A stretch of 22,837 nucleotides of DNA from Microbotryum silenes-acaulis. Lineage: Eukaryota; Basidiomycota; Microbotryomycetes; Microbotryales; Microbotryaceae. Of this stretch, positions 1 through 9,430 are shown piece after piece. How positions within the stretch are numbered: the first letter of the stretch is position 1; each line of letters opens with the position of its first letter. The notes below the pieces were generated by a model that worked only from the letters and a program-made list of their open reading frames with translations, was not told where the DNA came from and did not search any database. The stretch lies in the NCBI GenBank assembly GCA_003665825.1, contig QPFY01000069.1, positions 1 to 22,837 on the forward strand. The letters run 5' to 3'. Both the position numbers and the translations under genes were made by a program.

Positions 1-77
1 ATCGAATAGTATGTTGAAATGATATTCATCACTCTTGGCTATAACTACATCGCTGACGTAGTAGAGTTGATCGAATA
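1..77 (+). mobile_element. 3' end of a family A LTR (element X), cut by the window edge
   Basis: This matches the last 77 bases of the family A LTR (compare 16227-16303 and 20894-20970), including the terminal GATCGAATA, with one G missing near position 9. The orientation is plus. It ends exactly at 77, and the next bases (CTTTT, 78-82) would be its target duplication. From 83 on the sequence is minus-strand gag of element C, so X sits inside C. Whether X is a full element or a solo LTR cannot be told from here. Confidence 0.85.
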
Positions 78-247
78 CTTTTGTCCTCGGAAGTTGCGCC
101 GGTGGAAGCCTTGCGGGCACGAAAAGCGGCGGCCCAGGCGGTGTCGGGGCAATCCTTGAGCCAGTGCATCTTGCGACATGTTGGTTGGGACAGGGTCCGT
201 GAGGCGCGCGTTGTTGGGTGGTGGCGACGGCGACAGCAGGTGATTCG
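78..247 (-). pseudogene. Element C gag, zinc-knuckle part (split from 3296-3961)
   Basis: Read on the minus strand, this continues the gag frame that breaks off at 3296, because D lies between them with an ATTCG duplication on both sides. It encodes a Pro/Thr-rich stretch, then a degenerate CCHC knuckle (CRKMHWLKDCP) followed by an Ala/Arg-rich segment. One extra base sits just before the knuckle and the Cys-His spacing is three instead of four residues, so the knuckle is probably damaged. The frame is cut at 78 by the family A LTR. In the family, such knuckles make gag bind the element RNA during particle assembly. The protease and pol parts of C would lie left of the window. Confidence 0.7.
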
Positions 248-1127
248 TGTTGAATGTGGACTGTAGGGCTTATCGGAATTTGGCGTAGCGACCGCTAGGG
301 CTACTAGTGGAGCGTCGACGTGGCAAGGATGCGACGGACGGTCGACAGGAGAAGTCGTGAGGCGGCACTGGCGCGGTCTGATGAGACGGACGCGGTGCGG
401 CTGGACGATCTGTTCTCTACCGAAGATTAGCTGTCTGGCTAATGTTGGGAAGCGGTCTGGATGATTGCAACTAACCTGTTCTCTACCGAGATTAGCTGTC
501 TGCTAATGTTGGGAAGCGGTAGAGAAGAGGAAGAAAGGCACAGGGGCGCGCGAGTCGGGTGAGGTTCTAGCAAGGGCCGCGCTAAGACAAACTGGGCTAG
601 CACAATGCGAAGCTACAAGACCGAACTCCAAGCGGACCATCAAGGCTCTGAGGGGTGTCGTGTGGACGATGTACACGAAGGGAAACTTATCTACCTTGGT
701 CGAGTGTTGGTGAGCTGGGCAATCCGTAGCAACAAGATCCAGGTTGCGAACAACGGGCGTCATGCATGGGCGATACACTGGATGGCCGATGAGACATGAG
801 GACGGTGGCGCAAGCTGGCGGTGGCTAGGCGGAGGCAACGGCTTGGCAAGACAGGAGAAGTAGACCGACTAAGTTCCGATGTGAGGCGGCGGCGCGCGAG
901 CGTGAGTTGAACAGGCTGGCGCGGGAGCGGCGAACAAAAGGGGGGCGGCTTGGCTGTGAAGGCGAAGGCGCCGAGGCGAAAGACTGGGGGCGGCTTGGCA
1001 GCGAGGGCAAAGGCGCCGAGGCGAAGGCGCGCGGCGGCGAAAGAGGCGCCGAAAAACTGGGCGGTCCTGACAAACGGCGGCCCAAAGTTGAAGTGTTCGA
1101 ACGCTTGTAGTAGAATGAAATTCAACA
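248..1127 (-). repeat. Element D 3' LTR
   Basis: It begins TGTTGAAT and ends ATTCAACA, and is repeated at 2412-3295 with about ten small differences, most of them one-base indels in G or C runs. It contains a 66-bp tandem repeat near 410-520 and an imperfect GC-rich repeat near 940-1045 (GGCTTGG...GCGCCGAGGCGAA). Several short frames are open here, but they are compositional and I do not call genes. Confidence 0.93.
410..520. repeat. Tandem repeat inside the D 3' LTR, period 66 bp
   Basis: Two units start with CTGTTCTCTACCGA, at 410 and 476; the second is shorter and ends at 520. The other LTR carries the same pair at 2574 and 2639, ending at 2685, with period 65. It may hold duplicated promoter or polyadenylation signals; the sequence alone does not say which. 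Confidence 0.85.
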
Positions 1128-1136
1128 CCCCCCCTC
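1128..1136 (-). promoter_or_regulatory. Polypurine tract of element D
   Basis: On the minus strand the bases just before the 3' LTR read GAGGGGGGG. This is the expected plus-strand DNA synthesis primer of an LTR retrotransposon, directly abutting TGTTGAAT. Confidence 0.85.
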
Positions 1137-1242
1137 GTTCGAACGCTTCCATAAGAGCACGAAGGGAGGTTGAGGCAAGTAGTGTAATCGACGAGGTAGT
1201 GACCGGTGTAGGGGGACCTGGGCGCGGGGCGGAGGGGTAACT

Positions 1243-2407
1243 TTACCAATTCTGGCCGAGGCGCGTTGAGGGGTCTGGTAAATCTTGGAACCTTGAGATG
1301 GATGCTACAACGGGTGCGTCCTCTGGGGTGTCTGTATTCTGATCCACAGGTTGTTGTGGTTGTCGGTTGCGGCGATCGATGTAACGTTGTCGTGCTTCGT
1401 CGTCGGGGCAGTCACGGACGCGGTGCACGCTGATCTTACAGGCAGGGCACATGTATCGGGCCGGTGGTAGTTGCGACGATCGGGATGAAGTGTTAGGTTT
1501 GTTCGATGACGGAGTGTTCGAGGAGGTTGCTGCGAATGCGGTGACGTTCGAGCCGGCGTTTCGAGTGTCGTGATGGTTTTTGACCTGCTTGTGTGCGAGG
1601 GCCATCAGGTTTGCCGTGTTGGAAGTTTGTCCGTGTTGTGCAGTTCCATGTATTGTCGGAACGCATCTAGTTCGTCGGGGATGAGGGTAAGTGCTCGGGC
1701 GGTGATGACGTCGGTGATTGTAATATTGGCGGACTCGAGACAGTTTGAGTGGTCGAGGAAGTCGGTCATCCATTCGACGAAGCCCTTTTCTTCGATGGGG
1801 GCACGGGTGATGTTGAAGAATGAGTGAAGCATACGAAGGGTAGACTGTGCCGACGTAGGGTTGTACTCGTGGTCAAGATGTTCGTAGTAGGCCTGGGCGC
1901 GTTGTTGCGTCGAGGCGACGGTGAGCAGGACTTGCGGACGTTACTTGCGACGCCATCGGAGACTTGGCGGACGGCAAAGATTCGACATTCTCACGGTCGA
2001 TGTCGTCGGCACGGTCGGGTAGGTGTCCAGTGGTGATGTAGGCGTAGATCGTAGTACCTACGCGGTCTTGTAACGTGCGGTTCCAAACGCGGAAGGTTTC
2101 AACACCAGAAAGGAGAGCGTCGGCCGGCCAGCTTGAAAGGTGGCGGGGATGTCGATGTTGTGGTGGGGTCTGCGATCTGGGGCCGGGCTAGGGGACATGG
2201 TGAATTCTCGGAGGCGACGTTGGACTTCCATGTGGATGCGCTCGTCAATGCTGGCGGCCAGGGTGGGTCAACGTGGCTGGACATTGTGCCGTCGGCTTCG
2301 TCGGGTACGGGTGGTTCGGTGTGGGCAGGTGCGGCCGAGGCTGTGTCGTCGGCAGGGTTCGTGGGTGCTGGGGGGAATCTGGGCAGTTCGGGTCGAAGTA
2401 GGCTCAT
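1243..2407 (-). pseudogene. Element D gag-like gene, frameshifted
   Basis: On the minus strand, gag-like protein runs from 2407 to the stop at 1243 but through at least three frame changes. The first frame (2407 to about 2285) is Pro-rich and begins with an ATG inside the primer site. A helical, Arg/Glu-rich stretch follows near 2270, then a segment with FRVWNRTLQDRVGTTIYAYI near 2100-2050. Next comes a copia-gag-like helical part (1832-1605) containing EWMTDFLDHSNCLESANITI. The C-terminal part (to 1243) has a clean CCHC knuckle, CPACKISVHRVRDC (CX2CX4HX4C), near 1470-1430. A gag shell protein packages element RNA. The frame changes may be real decay or indel errors; the two LTRs show the same kind of one-base differences. 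No protease motif follows. Confidence 0.75.
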
Positions 2408-2411
2408 AACC
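2398..2411 (-). promoter_or_regulatory. Primer binding site of element D
   Basis: Immediately inside the 5' LTR the minus strand reads GGTTATGAGCCTAC. This is complementary to the anticodon arm of an initiator tRNA-Met with the CAU anticodon, the half-tRNA priming mode known from Drosophila copia. The ATG in it is also the first codon of the D open frame. Confidence 0.8.
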
Positions 2412-3295
2412 TGTTGAATGTGGACTGTAGGGCTTATCGGAATTTGGCGTAGCGACCGCTAGGGCTACTAGTGGAGCGTCGACGTGGCAAGGATGCGACG
2501 GACGGTCGACAGGAGAAGTCGTGAGGCGGCACTGGCGCGGTCTGATGAGACGGACGCGGTGCGGCTGGACGATCTGTTCTCTACCGAAGATTAGCTGTCT
2601 GGCTAATGTTGGGAAGCGGTCTGATGATTGCAACTAACCTGTTCTCTACCGAAGATTAGCTGTCTGGCTAATGTTGGGAAGCGGTAGAGAAGAGGAAGAA
2701 AGGCACAGGGGCGCGCGAGTCGGGTGAGGTTCTAGCAAGGGGCCGCGCTAAGACAAACTGGGCTAGCACAATGCGAAGCTACAAGACCGAACTCCAAGCG
2801 GACCATCAAGGCTCTGAGGGGTGTCGTGTTGGACGATGTACACGAAGGGAAACTTATCTACCTTGGTCGAGTGTTGGTGAGCTGGGCAATCCGTAGCAAC
2901 AAGATCCAGGTTGCGAACAACGGGCGTCATGCATGGGCGATACACTGGATGGCCGATGAGACATGAGGACGGTGGCGGCAAGCTGGCGGTGGCTAGGCGG
3001 AGGCAACGGCTTGGCAAGACAGGAGAAGTAGACCGACTAAGTTCCGATGTGGAGGCGGCGGCGCGCGAGCGTGAGTTGAACAGGCTGGCGCGGGAGCGGC
3101 GAACAAAAGGGGGCGGCTTGGCTGTGAAGGCGAAGGCGCCGAGGCGAAAGACTGGGGGGCGGCTTGGCAGCGAGGGCAAAGGCGCCGAGGCGAAGGCGCG
3201 CGGCGGCGAAAGAGGCGCCGAAAACTGGGCGGTCCTGACAAACGGCGGCCCAAAGTTGAAGTGTTCGAACGCTTGTAGTAGAATGAAATTCAACA
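2412..3295 (-). repeat. Element D 5' LTR
   Basis: 884-bp partner of 248-1127, with the same TGTTGAAT/ATTCAACA ends and followed by the ATTCG duplication. It should contain the promoter of element D. Confidence 0.93.
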
Positions 3296-3961
3296 ATTCG
3301 ACCGGGCGAGCCTTGATCTCTCGATAGATACGGTCGAGGATATCGGCTGCGGGGGGTAAGGTACCGGACGTGCCTTGAGAATTTACAAAGGTTGTGCGCC
3401 ATGCGGAGAGAGATGACGGCATCCGGGCAAGTAAGTGCGACGCGAGGAGGGAATCCGTGGTGACGTCGGAGTCGGCCAGAAGGCGAGAATCGTTCTCAAA
3501 ACGGTCGCGAAACTGGAGGAAGGCGTCGGGGGTGTCGGGCATGGGCTCGGGACTGAAGAGTCGAGCAACAACTGGGAGGAGGTCGACAGCCGAGACGGCG
3601 CCATATCGCATGCGGAGAGCCATCCAAATCTTGTGACCACTGTGGGCGTCGCTGAAGTAACGAGAGAGGCCAGGGAGAACCGTCCGGGGGTCGACAGCAG
3701 CGCAGATGGATGCGCGAGCGTAGTGGTCCCATAGTGGTACATAGGACGGGGGCCAAGACGGATGGGGTACGCCGGACTTGAGGTATTCGAGGACGTCGGA
3801 TGGCAGGCGGGAGCACAGCGTAAGACCCCAGTCCGGGTAGCCGTTGGCGTCGCGGAGGAGATCGGAGGCAGCGAAGGCTGCAACCTGCGTGGGCGGACGA
3901 GGTGGGGAACCGCGAGCGTTGTGGCGGGGCCGACGGACTTAGAAGCGTCGGGCGCAGACAT
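3296..3961 (-). pseudogene. Element C gag, N-terminal and central part
   Basis: Minus strand. The ATG at 3961 is followed within about 55 bases by a frame change near 3905-3910, after which gag runs open to the D insertion at 3296. Visible stretches are LLRDANGYPDWGLTLCSRLP, a Trp-rich region (HPSWPPSYVPLWDHYARAS) and GHKIWMALRMRYG. A helical C-terminal part follows with DSLLASHLLARMPSSLSAW and DRIYREIKARPVE, a layout like the UBN2-type gag of copia elements (families A and B show [10 protein letters not shown] and DRIRIQLRS at the matching places). The last codon joins position 247 across D. The leader from the primer site to the ATG is about 110 nt. It is broken by a frameshift and two insertions, so not functional. 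Confidence 0.75.
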
Positions 3962-4061
3962 GCTGAGTCGTGCGAAGCGCCGGGCGAGGCTGAGCCGTGC
4001 GAAGCGCGAAAAAATTCAACAGGCAAAGGCGGGCACGAAGGTGGCCGCGCTGGTAGGTCGT

Positions 4062-4075
4062 ATGGGCTTATAACC
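4062..4075 (-). promoter_or_regulatory. Primer binding site of element C
   Basis: Next to the 5' LTR the minus strand reads GGTTATAAGCCCAT. It is the half-tRNA anticodon-arm site, but with A where a perfect initiator tRNA-Met match would have G. Confidence 0.75.
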
Positions 4076-4559
4076 TGTGAAGATGCGACGACTGCTCAAG
4101 CGGTGGTTAGGCTCTGATCGACGGACCAAGGAGACCAGACCAAGAAGTTGCTTATTACACACCTGCTCAAGCGGTGGTTAGGCTCTGATCGACGGACCAA
4201 GGAGACCAGACCAAGAAGTTGCTTCTTACACACCTGCTCAAGTACTACAGTAAGCTATCATGACTAGTAAGAGGAGAAAAGTGAAGTGTAGTGCTCACCT
4301 GCTCAAGCGGTGGTTAGGCTCTGATCGACGGACCAAGGAGACCAGACCAAGAAGTTGCTTGAGCAGGAGAGTGAGAAGTGCGGAGCCAGTTGGCTGAGGT
4401 AAGCTCGGGGCTGGCTCCGTGGCCTGTGTCAGGCGCACGGACCCAGCCCAGTGAGGAAGAGAGCTAGGTGGGAAAAGGCAGGCCAAAAACCAAGAGAAGA
4501 CAAGGAAAGGAAGTGAGGGATGATATGAGAAGGAAATAGAAGAGGTTGTCAATCTCACA
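4076..4559 (-). repeat. Element C 5' LTR
   Basis: 484 bp, plus strand TGTGAAGATG...AATCTCACA, so the ends are TGTGA/TCACA. One side is the primer site and the other is E3 coding sequence from 4560. No second copy is in the window, so the boundaries rest on the TG/CA ends, the primer site and the point where E3 resumes. The 480 bases hold no gene. Confidence 0.85.
4092..4360. repeat. About 71-bp tandem repeats in the C LTR
   Basis: The unit beginning CTGCTCAAGCGGTGGTTAGG starts at 4092, 4163 and 4299. A diverged unit starting CTGCTCAAGTACT lies at 4234-4298. Spacings are 71, 71 and 65 bp. Confidence 0.9.
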
Positions 4560-7104
4560 GAGATGACACGTTCGATTTCGGCCAGGTCCGGGCTGATCAT
4601 CAGAAGGTCGTCGACGTACAGCGCAATATAGTGTGGGCGTTGCTGATCGTCGAGCCGAGAGTACACGCAGTGATCGGTGCCCGTCGCCGTGTAACCGAGG
4701 TTGCGAAGCGAAGCATCGATGTGTCGATTCCAGATGCGGCCAGCCTGTTTGAGCCCGTAGATGGAACGTCGCAGGCGAAGCACTTTGTCGCCAGGAAGAT
4801 CGAAGCCTCGCGGTGCCGTCATCCAGATGTCGTGGTCGAGGTCGCCGTGAAGGTAGGCTTTGTCGATGTCCGCTTGGTGCACATGCAGGCCGTTGGCGGC
4901 CGCCAGCGCGAGGAGTGAGCGTATCGAGGAGAAGCGTGCGACCGGTGCGAAGGTTTCGGTAAAGTCGATGCCGTCGCGTTGGCGGTTGCCTTGCGCCACG
5001 AGCCGTGCCTTGTGGCCGGTGATCTCGCCGAGTGCGTTCCGTTTTGTTTTCCAGACGAACTTGGACGTAACGATGGTCGCACCCGCGGGTACCGTAGAGC
5101 GTTCGTCGATGGTGAAGACCTTGAAGTCATCGCGCATGGAATTGAACTCGTCGGTGGCGGCTTTGGCCCATACCTCACGTTTGTCGCTCGACATCGCCTC
5201 GCGCCAGGTCTGTGGGTCGCTCGTGATGGACTTGACTGGCTGGATGGCCTCAGCGTCAGAGGTGTCGTCGTCGGTCGCGATGAAAGCGCGGTGGTGTCGG
5301 GTGAGGAAATCGATTTCGTCCGGCGAGTTGTCGCGAGAGTGGCGCCCAAGGAGGTCGAGTTCGTCGGGCGACTCCTCAGCCGATGTGGGCTCGCGGTACG
5401 TGCTGAAGTCCGGGCGGTGCAAGTCCAGTGGGTCGAGGCGAGCCTGGGGCCGTGAGCCGATGAGGTCGAGAGGATCGGCCGAGAATGACGATGACGCCGC
5501 CAGCGACGGTGAGAGCGCAGGCGATGGTGACGAGGGCGGCGCAGGAGACGGTGACGAGGACGATTCGGCATCTGTGGAGTTAAGTAAGGTTCCGCCAGTG
5601 TACCCTGGGGCCACGTCAACGGCGCTCATGGCAGAATCATCAAGGGGGGATGAGACGTCCATGTGCGCCGACCTTACTAGTGGGGTCCATGTCTTGACAG
5701 TGTCTTGAAGGTCGACGATGGGAGCGCTGGCGAAGTGCGTGTCGACTTCGTGCTCGGTGGAGTCGCCAGGTAGCCCGGGGAATTCAGTGTCGAGGAACGT
5801 GGCATTTCTGCCCAGAACGATCTTCTTTGTCGTAGTGTCGTAGAAACGGAAGGCTTTAGAAGCCAGGTCGTAGCCGGTGAAGAGAGCGCGAACCGCTTTC
5901 GGGTCGAGTTTCGAGCGAAGTTCGGGCGCGACCGTGAGCCAAGCTGTGCAGCCGAACGGGTGAAGCGCCGAGGCGTTGGCGCGGTCGCCCTGCCAGACGG
6001 AGTTCGGTGTTGCCTTGTCCAGGGCCGAATGTTGACACAGGTTCTTGCAGTATACGAAATAGGCTGCGGCCTCCTCCCAGAATGTCTTGGGTAAATGTGC
6101 GTCCGCAAGAAGTGCGAGAACGCCTTCGACGATGGAACGATTGACCCGCTCCGCACGACCGTTCTGTTGAGGCGTGCGTGGGATAGAGTATTGTCGCCGT
6201 GTGCCGCGTGCCTTGCAGAACTCCGTGAACGCTCTCGAACAATATTCGCCACCGTTGTCGGTTCGGAGGACCTTCAGCGTCGCACCTGTCTCGAGCTCGA
6301 CCTCGGCAAGCCAAGTCTTGAACACGCCGAAGACTTCGCTTTTGTGTCCGATCGCGTAGGCCCAGAGTTTGCGGGAGTAATCGTCGAGGAACGTGACAAG
6401 ATACCGTTTGCCAGTCAAGGACCGCTCGGGGAGGGAAAGAACATCGCTGTGGACAAGGCCGAGTCTCTCGGAGGAGTGCGAATCCGAATCGGGAAAAGGA
6501 AGACGATGGCCCTTTGCGCTGAGGCAAGCATTGCAGACAAACTTCTCTACCTCTTCGTCACTATATCCGGCCCCGAGACCCTCCAGCAAACCAGCGGCAA
6601 CCATCTTCTGTATGGAGGACGGTGCGAGATGGCCGAGGCAGCGGTGGAGAGTCAGCAGGGGCACGGAAGACCGTGAGCGAGAAAGGAGAGCAAGATGCTG
6701 ACATTTGGAATGATCAGCGTCCAGCAAGTAGAGCCCTTCGTCGAGCCTCGCGCCTTCAGCGATGTTGTTGCCGTCTTTGTCAATGTGTATGCCGTGTTTT
6801 GTGAAAGCGACGCGGACGTTGTCGCTGTCGCAGAGACGTGAGACCGAGAGAAGGTTGACAGGCAGGCCCGGAGTGTGCAGCACGTCGGTAAGCGTGATCG
6901 GATGACCCGAGGCGGCAACGAAGGCGATATTTCCCGTCCCGATGGCGTTGATACCCCCTGCAATACCACCAATCTTCGTAGGAGCGATGTGACGATAGGT
7001 CGTGAACAGCGACTTGTCTGAGACCATGTGCGAGGTGGCGCCCGAATCAACGACGAAGGAGTTGTTGCGAAGCTGGCGGCGACGAGCGAGAAGACCGGTG
7101 GCGA
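4560..7104 (-). pseudogene. E3 (family B) polyprotein: protease, integrase, RT; 3' end lost
   Basis: Minus strand, one open frame with no internal stop; the upstream half is at 12298-13273. In order: protease DSGA (in [11 protein letters not shown], near 7040); integrase zinc site HX4H (HRCLGH) and CX2C (CNAC); catalytic D (VHSD), D (RTDNGGEY) and E (NGRAERVN) with exactly 35 residues between the last two. An acidic Ser/Pro-rich hinge follows, then the RT region from FVWKTKR through [12 protein letters not shown] to YVDD near 4605. The frame breaks at IERVIS, where the C LTR begins, so the RT thumb and RNase H are missing. These enzymes copy the element RNA and insert the cDNA. The 5' side is cut by E2 at 7105. 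An intron-like block lies at 5572-5677. Confidence 0.93.
5572..5677 (-). other. Intron-like 106-nt conserved block in E3
   Basis: On the minus strand it starts GTAAGG and ends CCTTACTTAACTCCACAG, giving a donor, branch-like TTAAC and acceptor. I count five differences from the family A block (18606-18711) over 106 positions with no indel. It is open in the polyprotein frame. Removing 106 nt shifts the frame. Splicing is inferred, not shown. Confidence 0.55.
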
Positions 7105-7394
7105 TATTCGATCAACTCTACTACGTCAGCGATGTAGTTATAGCCAAGAGTGATGAATATCATTTCAACATACCTATTCGATCAACTCTACTACGTCAGC
7201 GATGTAGTTATAGCCAAGAGTGATGAATAGGAATCTAACAGTAAGGGAGCCGCGCGCCCCAAGTCCTCAGCCAGCGAGCCTCGGGGCTGAGCCAATGTGC
7301 CAGGCTCGCTGCGCGCGCCTAAGTCCTGGGCCGATGCGCCCGGCTCGCTCCGCGCGCCTAAGTCCTGACCCGAGCGGAGAGTGGATTCCTCACA
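7105..7394 (-). repeat. E2 3' LTR (290 bp)
   Basis: Plus-strand reading TATTCGATC...CCTCACA. It is the same as 11964-12292 but one 39-bp repeat shorter. It holds the last codons and the stop (7191-7193) of the polyprotein frame. Confidence 0.95.
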
Positions 7395-7403
7395 CCCCCC
7401 CCC
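7395..7403 (-). promoter_or_regulatory. Polypurine tract of E2
   Basis: Nine Cs on the plus strand (nine Gs in sense), directly next to the LTR start TGTGAGG. E1 and E4 also have nine, which keeps the polyprotein frame open into the LTR. Confidence 0.88.
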
Positions 7404-9324
7404 ACGCGAACGCGAGGTAGACTTGAGCCGTGGGTGCCGCGTCCGGAGGCCTAGAGCATAGCAATGTATACCAAAAATCTTGGGACCCAGCGCTTTGGTG
7501 AATAGGTCCGCAACCATGTCCGCTGTGCCAACGTGTGAGAGGGAGATATCGCCTCGGTTGACCATGTCGCGGACAAAATGCTCGCGGAGGCGTATGTGTC
7601 GAGTGCCGGAGGTGCGAACGGGGTCGTGAGCGACGGCGGCCGCGGCCTCGTTGTCGGTGAAGATGTGAGCTGCATCGATCGGGCGAACGTGGAGCTCGGA
7701 GAGGAGTTGCGTAAGGTAAATCGCTTCCTTACCAGCGTGCGACAAGGCGAGGTATTCGGCATCAGTGGTGGAATCCGCCACCCGAGTCTGACGCTTCGAT
7801 GACCAAGAGACGGCGGAGCCGGCCAAGTAAAAGACGAAGCCCATTGTGGAGATGGACGTGTCGACGCAGGCACCCCAGTTCGCATCGGAATACCCAACCA
7901 CACCCGTAACTTTGGCTGGACCGCGGGCGTAGAGTAGCTCATCGCGGTACGTGGCGCGAAGGTAGCGAAGGACGTGTTTGACGGCAATCCAATGACGGCG
8001 GCCAGGGTTGTTGGCGAACCGGGACAAGTACGAGACGGCGAAGGCAATGTCGGGTCGAGTGCCAAGGGAAATGTACAGGAGGGAGCCAATGGCTTGTAGG
8101 TACCACGATCGAATGCGCTCCGTTCCTTGACCCGGAACTGCCGTGAGCGAGAGGCCGGGCGTCATTGGCACCGTAGCGCCGCGTGTCGTGGTGTCGAAGT
8201 GAAACCGGGCGAGCACGTCCATGATGTAGCGTTCCTGGGATAGGGCAATGGAGCCGTCGTCCAGGCGGCGGATTTGGATGCCGAGGATGTATTCCGCGGG
8301 GCCGAGTCGTTTGACGCCGTATCGTTGTTCGAGGCCGGAGATGACGCGTTCGATCTCGTCGAGGGCGGGGCTGACAATGAGGAGATCGTCGACATACAAG
8401 GCGATATAATGGGGCCGTTGCTGATCATCAATGTGAGAGTAAATGCAGTGATCAGTGCCCGTTGCCTTGTACCCGAGACTCCTGAGTGATGTGTCAATGT
8501 GGCGATTCCAGATGCGACCGGCCTGCTTGAGACCGTAGATTGAGCGCCGCAGGCGGAGAATCTTATCACTTGGGAAGTCGAAACCTCGTGGCGTCGTCAT
8601 CCAGATATCGTGATCGAGCTCGCCGTGGAGGTAAGCCTTGTCGATGTCGGCCTGATGAACGTGGTAACCATTGGCAGCGGCGAGGGCAAGGAGGCAGCGA
8701 ATGGAGGAGAACCGGGCGACGGGTGCGAAAGTCTCCGAGAAGTCGATGCCGTCGCGTTGTCGGTTACCTTGCGCTACGAGACGTGCCTTGTGCCCCGTGA
8801 CTTCGCCGCGTGCGTCGCGTTTGGTCTTCCAGACGAACTTGGAGGTGACGATAGTGGCGCCCGGTGGTACGGAGGATCGAGGCTCGATGGTGAACACCTT
8901 GAAGTCGTCGCGCATGGCGGTGAACTCGGCGGCGGCAGCCTGAGCCCAGATGTCGTGCTCGTCGCTGGACATTGCTTCGCGCCAGGTCTGAGGATCGCTA
9001 GTAATCGACTTGACGGGCTCGATGGCGTCGAGGGTGGGGTCGTCGTCGTCTGTGGCGATGAAGGCGCGGTGGTGGCGAGAGAGGAAATCGATCTCATCAG
9101 GGGAGTCGTCATCGGAGGGCTGTTCAGCGGGGCAATGGCGGGTGCGGGCGTCACCAGGGTGTCGTCGTCGGATCGATGTACGTCCATCAGGTTGAGGCGA
9201 ACCGCGGTGTTGGAGTTGAGGAGGTCAAGCGGGTCGTCCGAGTCATCGAGGGACGGTCCTCCGGCCGAGGACGTGGCGGGCGACGAAAGCGGGACAAGCG
9301 ACGGGGACGGCGAGGGGCTGATAT

Positions 9325-9430
9325 CTGTAGAATTAAGTAAGGATCCGCCAGTGTACCCTGGGGCCACGTCAACGGCGCTCATGGCAGAATCATCAAGAGA
9401 GGATGAGACGTCCATGTGCGCCGACCTTAC
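9325..9430 (-). other. Intron-like 106-nt block in E2
   Basis: Sense strand GTAAGG...TTACTTAATTCTACAG, beginning at codon 814 of the polyprotein. Apparently the same sequence as 18606-18711. If removed, translation would enter another frame and stop at 9187. Confidence 0.55.

Larger units (their letters stand above)
248..3295 (-). mobile_element. Element D: gag-only LTR retrotransposon with long LTRs
   Basis: Two direct repeats of 880 and 884 bp (248-1127 and 2412-3295) enclose a 1284-bp internal region. The LTR ends form an 8-bp inverted repeat (TGTTGAAT...ATTCAACA). The 5-bp target duplication ATTCG is perfect (243-247 and 3296-3300) and rejoins the gag frame of element C. On the minus strand the internal region starts with a copia-type primer site and ends with a polypurine tract. 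It holds a gag-like gene with one CCHC motif and no protease, integrase or reverse transcriptase motif in any frame. Such elements depend on another element's enzymes; similar gag-only elements in plants are called TR-GAG. The LTR pair differs mainly by single-base indels, so insertion looks recent. Confidence 0.88.
78..4559 (-). mobile_element. Copia-like element C, visible 5' part, carrying nested D
   Basis: A minus-strand LTR element with its 5' LTR at 4076-4559, primer site just inside, gag at 3961-3296 and 247-78, and element D inserted at 248-3295. It entered the reverse-transcriptase region of E3: the bases to its right (from 4560, GAGAT...) continue the E3 frame. GAGAT at 4560-4564 is the expected target duplication; its partner would lie beyond the left edge. 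The left part is cut by element X at 78. The family differs from A and B in its LTR and has a diverged gag. Confidence 0.8.

Noticed and set aside
81..266. Plus-strand frame starting at 81 as a continuation of the 14209 ORF
   Set aside because: It is in phase if 14786 is joined to 78 through CTTTT, but the minus strand here clearly encodes the knuckle part of C gag and carries the D target site, so the frame is best seen as chance.
825..1249. Overlapping Arg/Ala/Ser-rich open frames in the D LTR (and again at 2993-3402)
   Set aside because: They lie in an untranslated GC-rich LTR with internal repeats, are open in several frames at once and change with each indel between the LTRs.
2763..3623. 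A 286-codon minus-strand protein joining C gag to the D LTR
   Set aside because: Only the part right of 3296 is gag; the rest is LTR read-through caused by the D insertion.
4013..4021. ATTCAACA in the C leader resembling a D LTR terminus
   Set aside because: Similarity stops after about nine bases and there is no matching second end or target duplication.
4092..4360. Regular repeats resembling a CRISPR array
   Set aside because: The 71-bp units are adjacent or separated by a diverged unit inside an LTR, without short repeats and unique spacers, and the sequence is eukaryotic.
4860..5708. Long plus-strand open frames antisense to the E3 and E2 pol genes (also 8610-9590 and 10100-10765)
   Set aside because: They mirror GC-rich codons of the real minus-strand frame, and no domain is visible in them.
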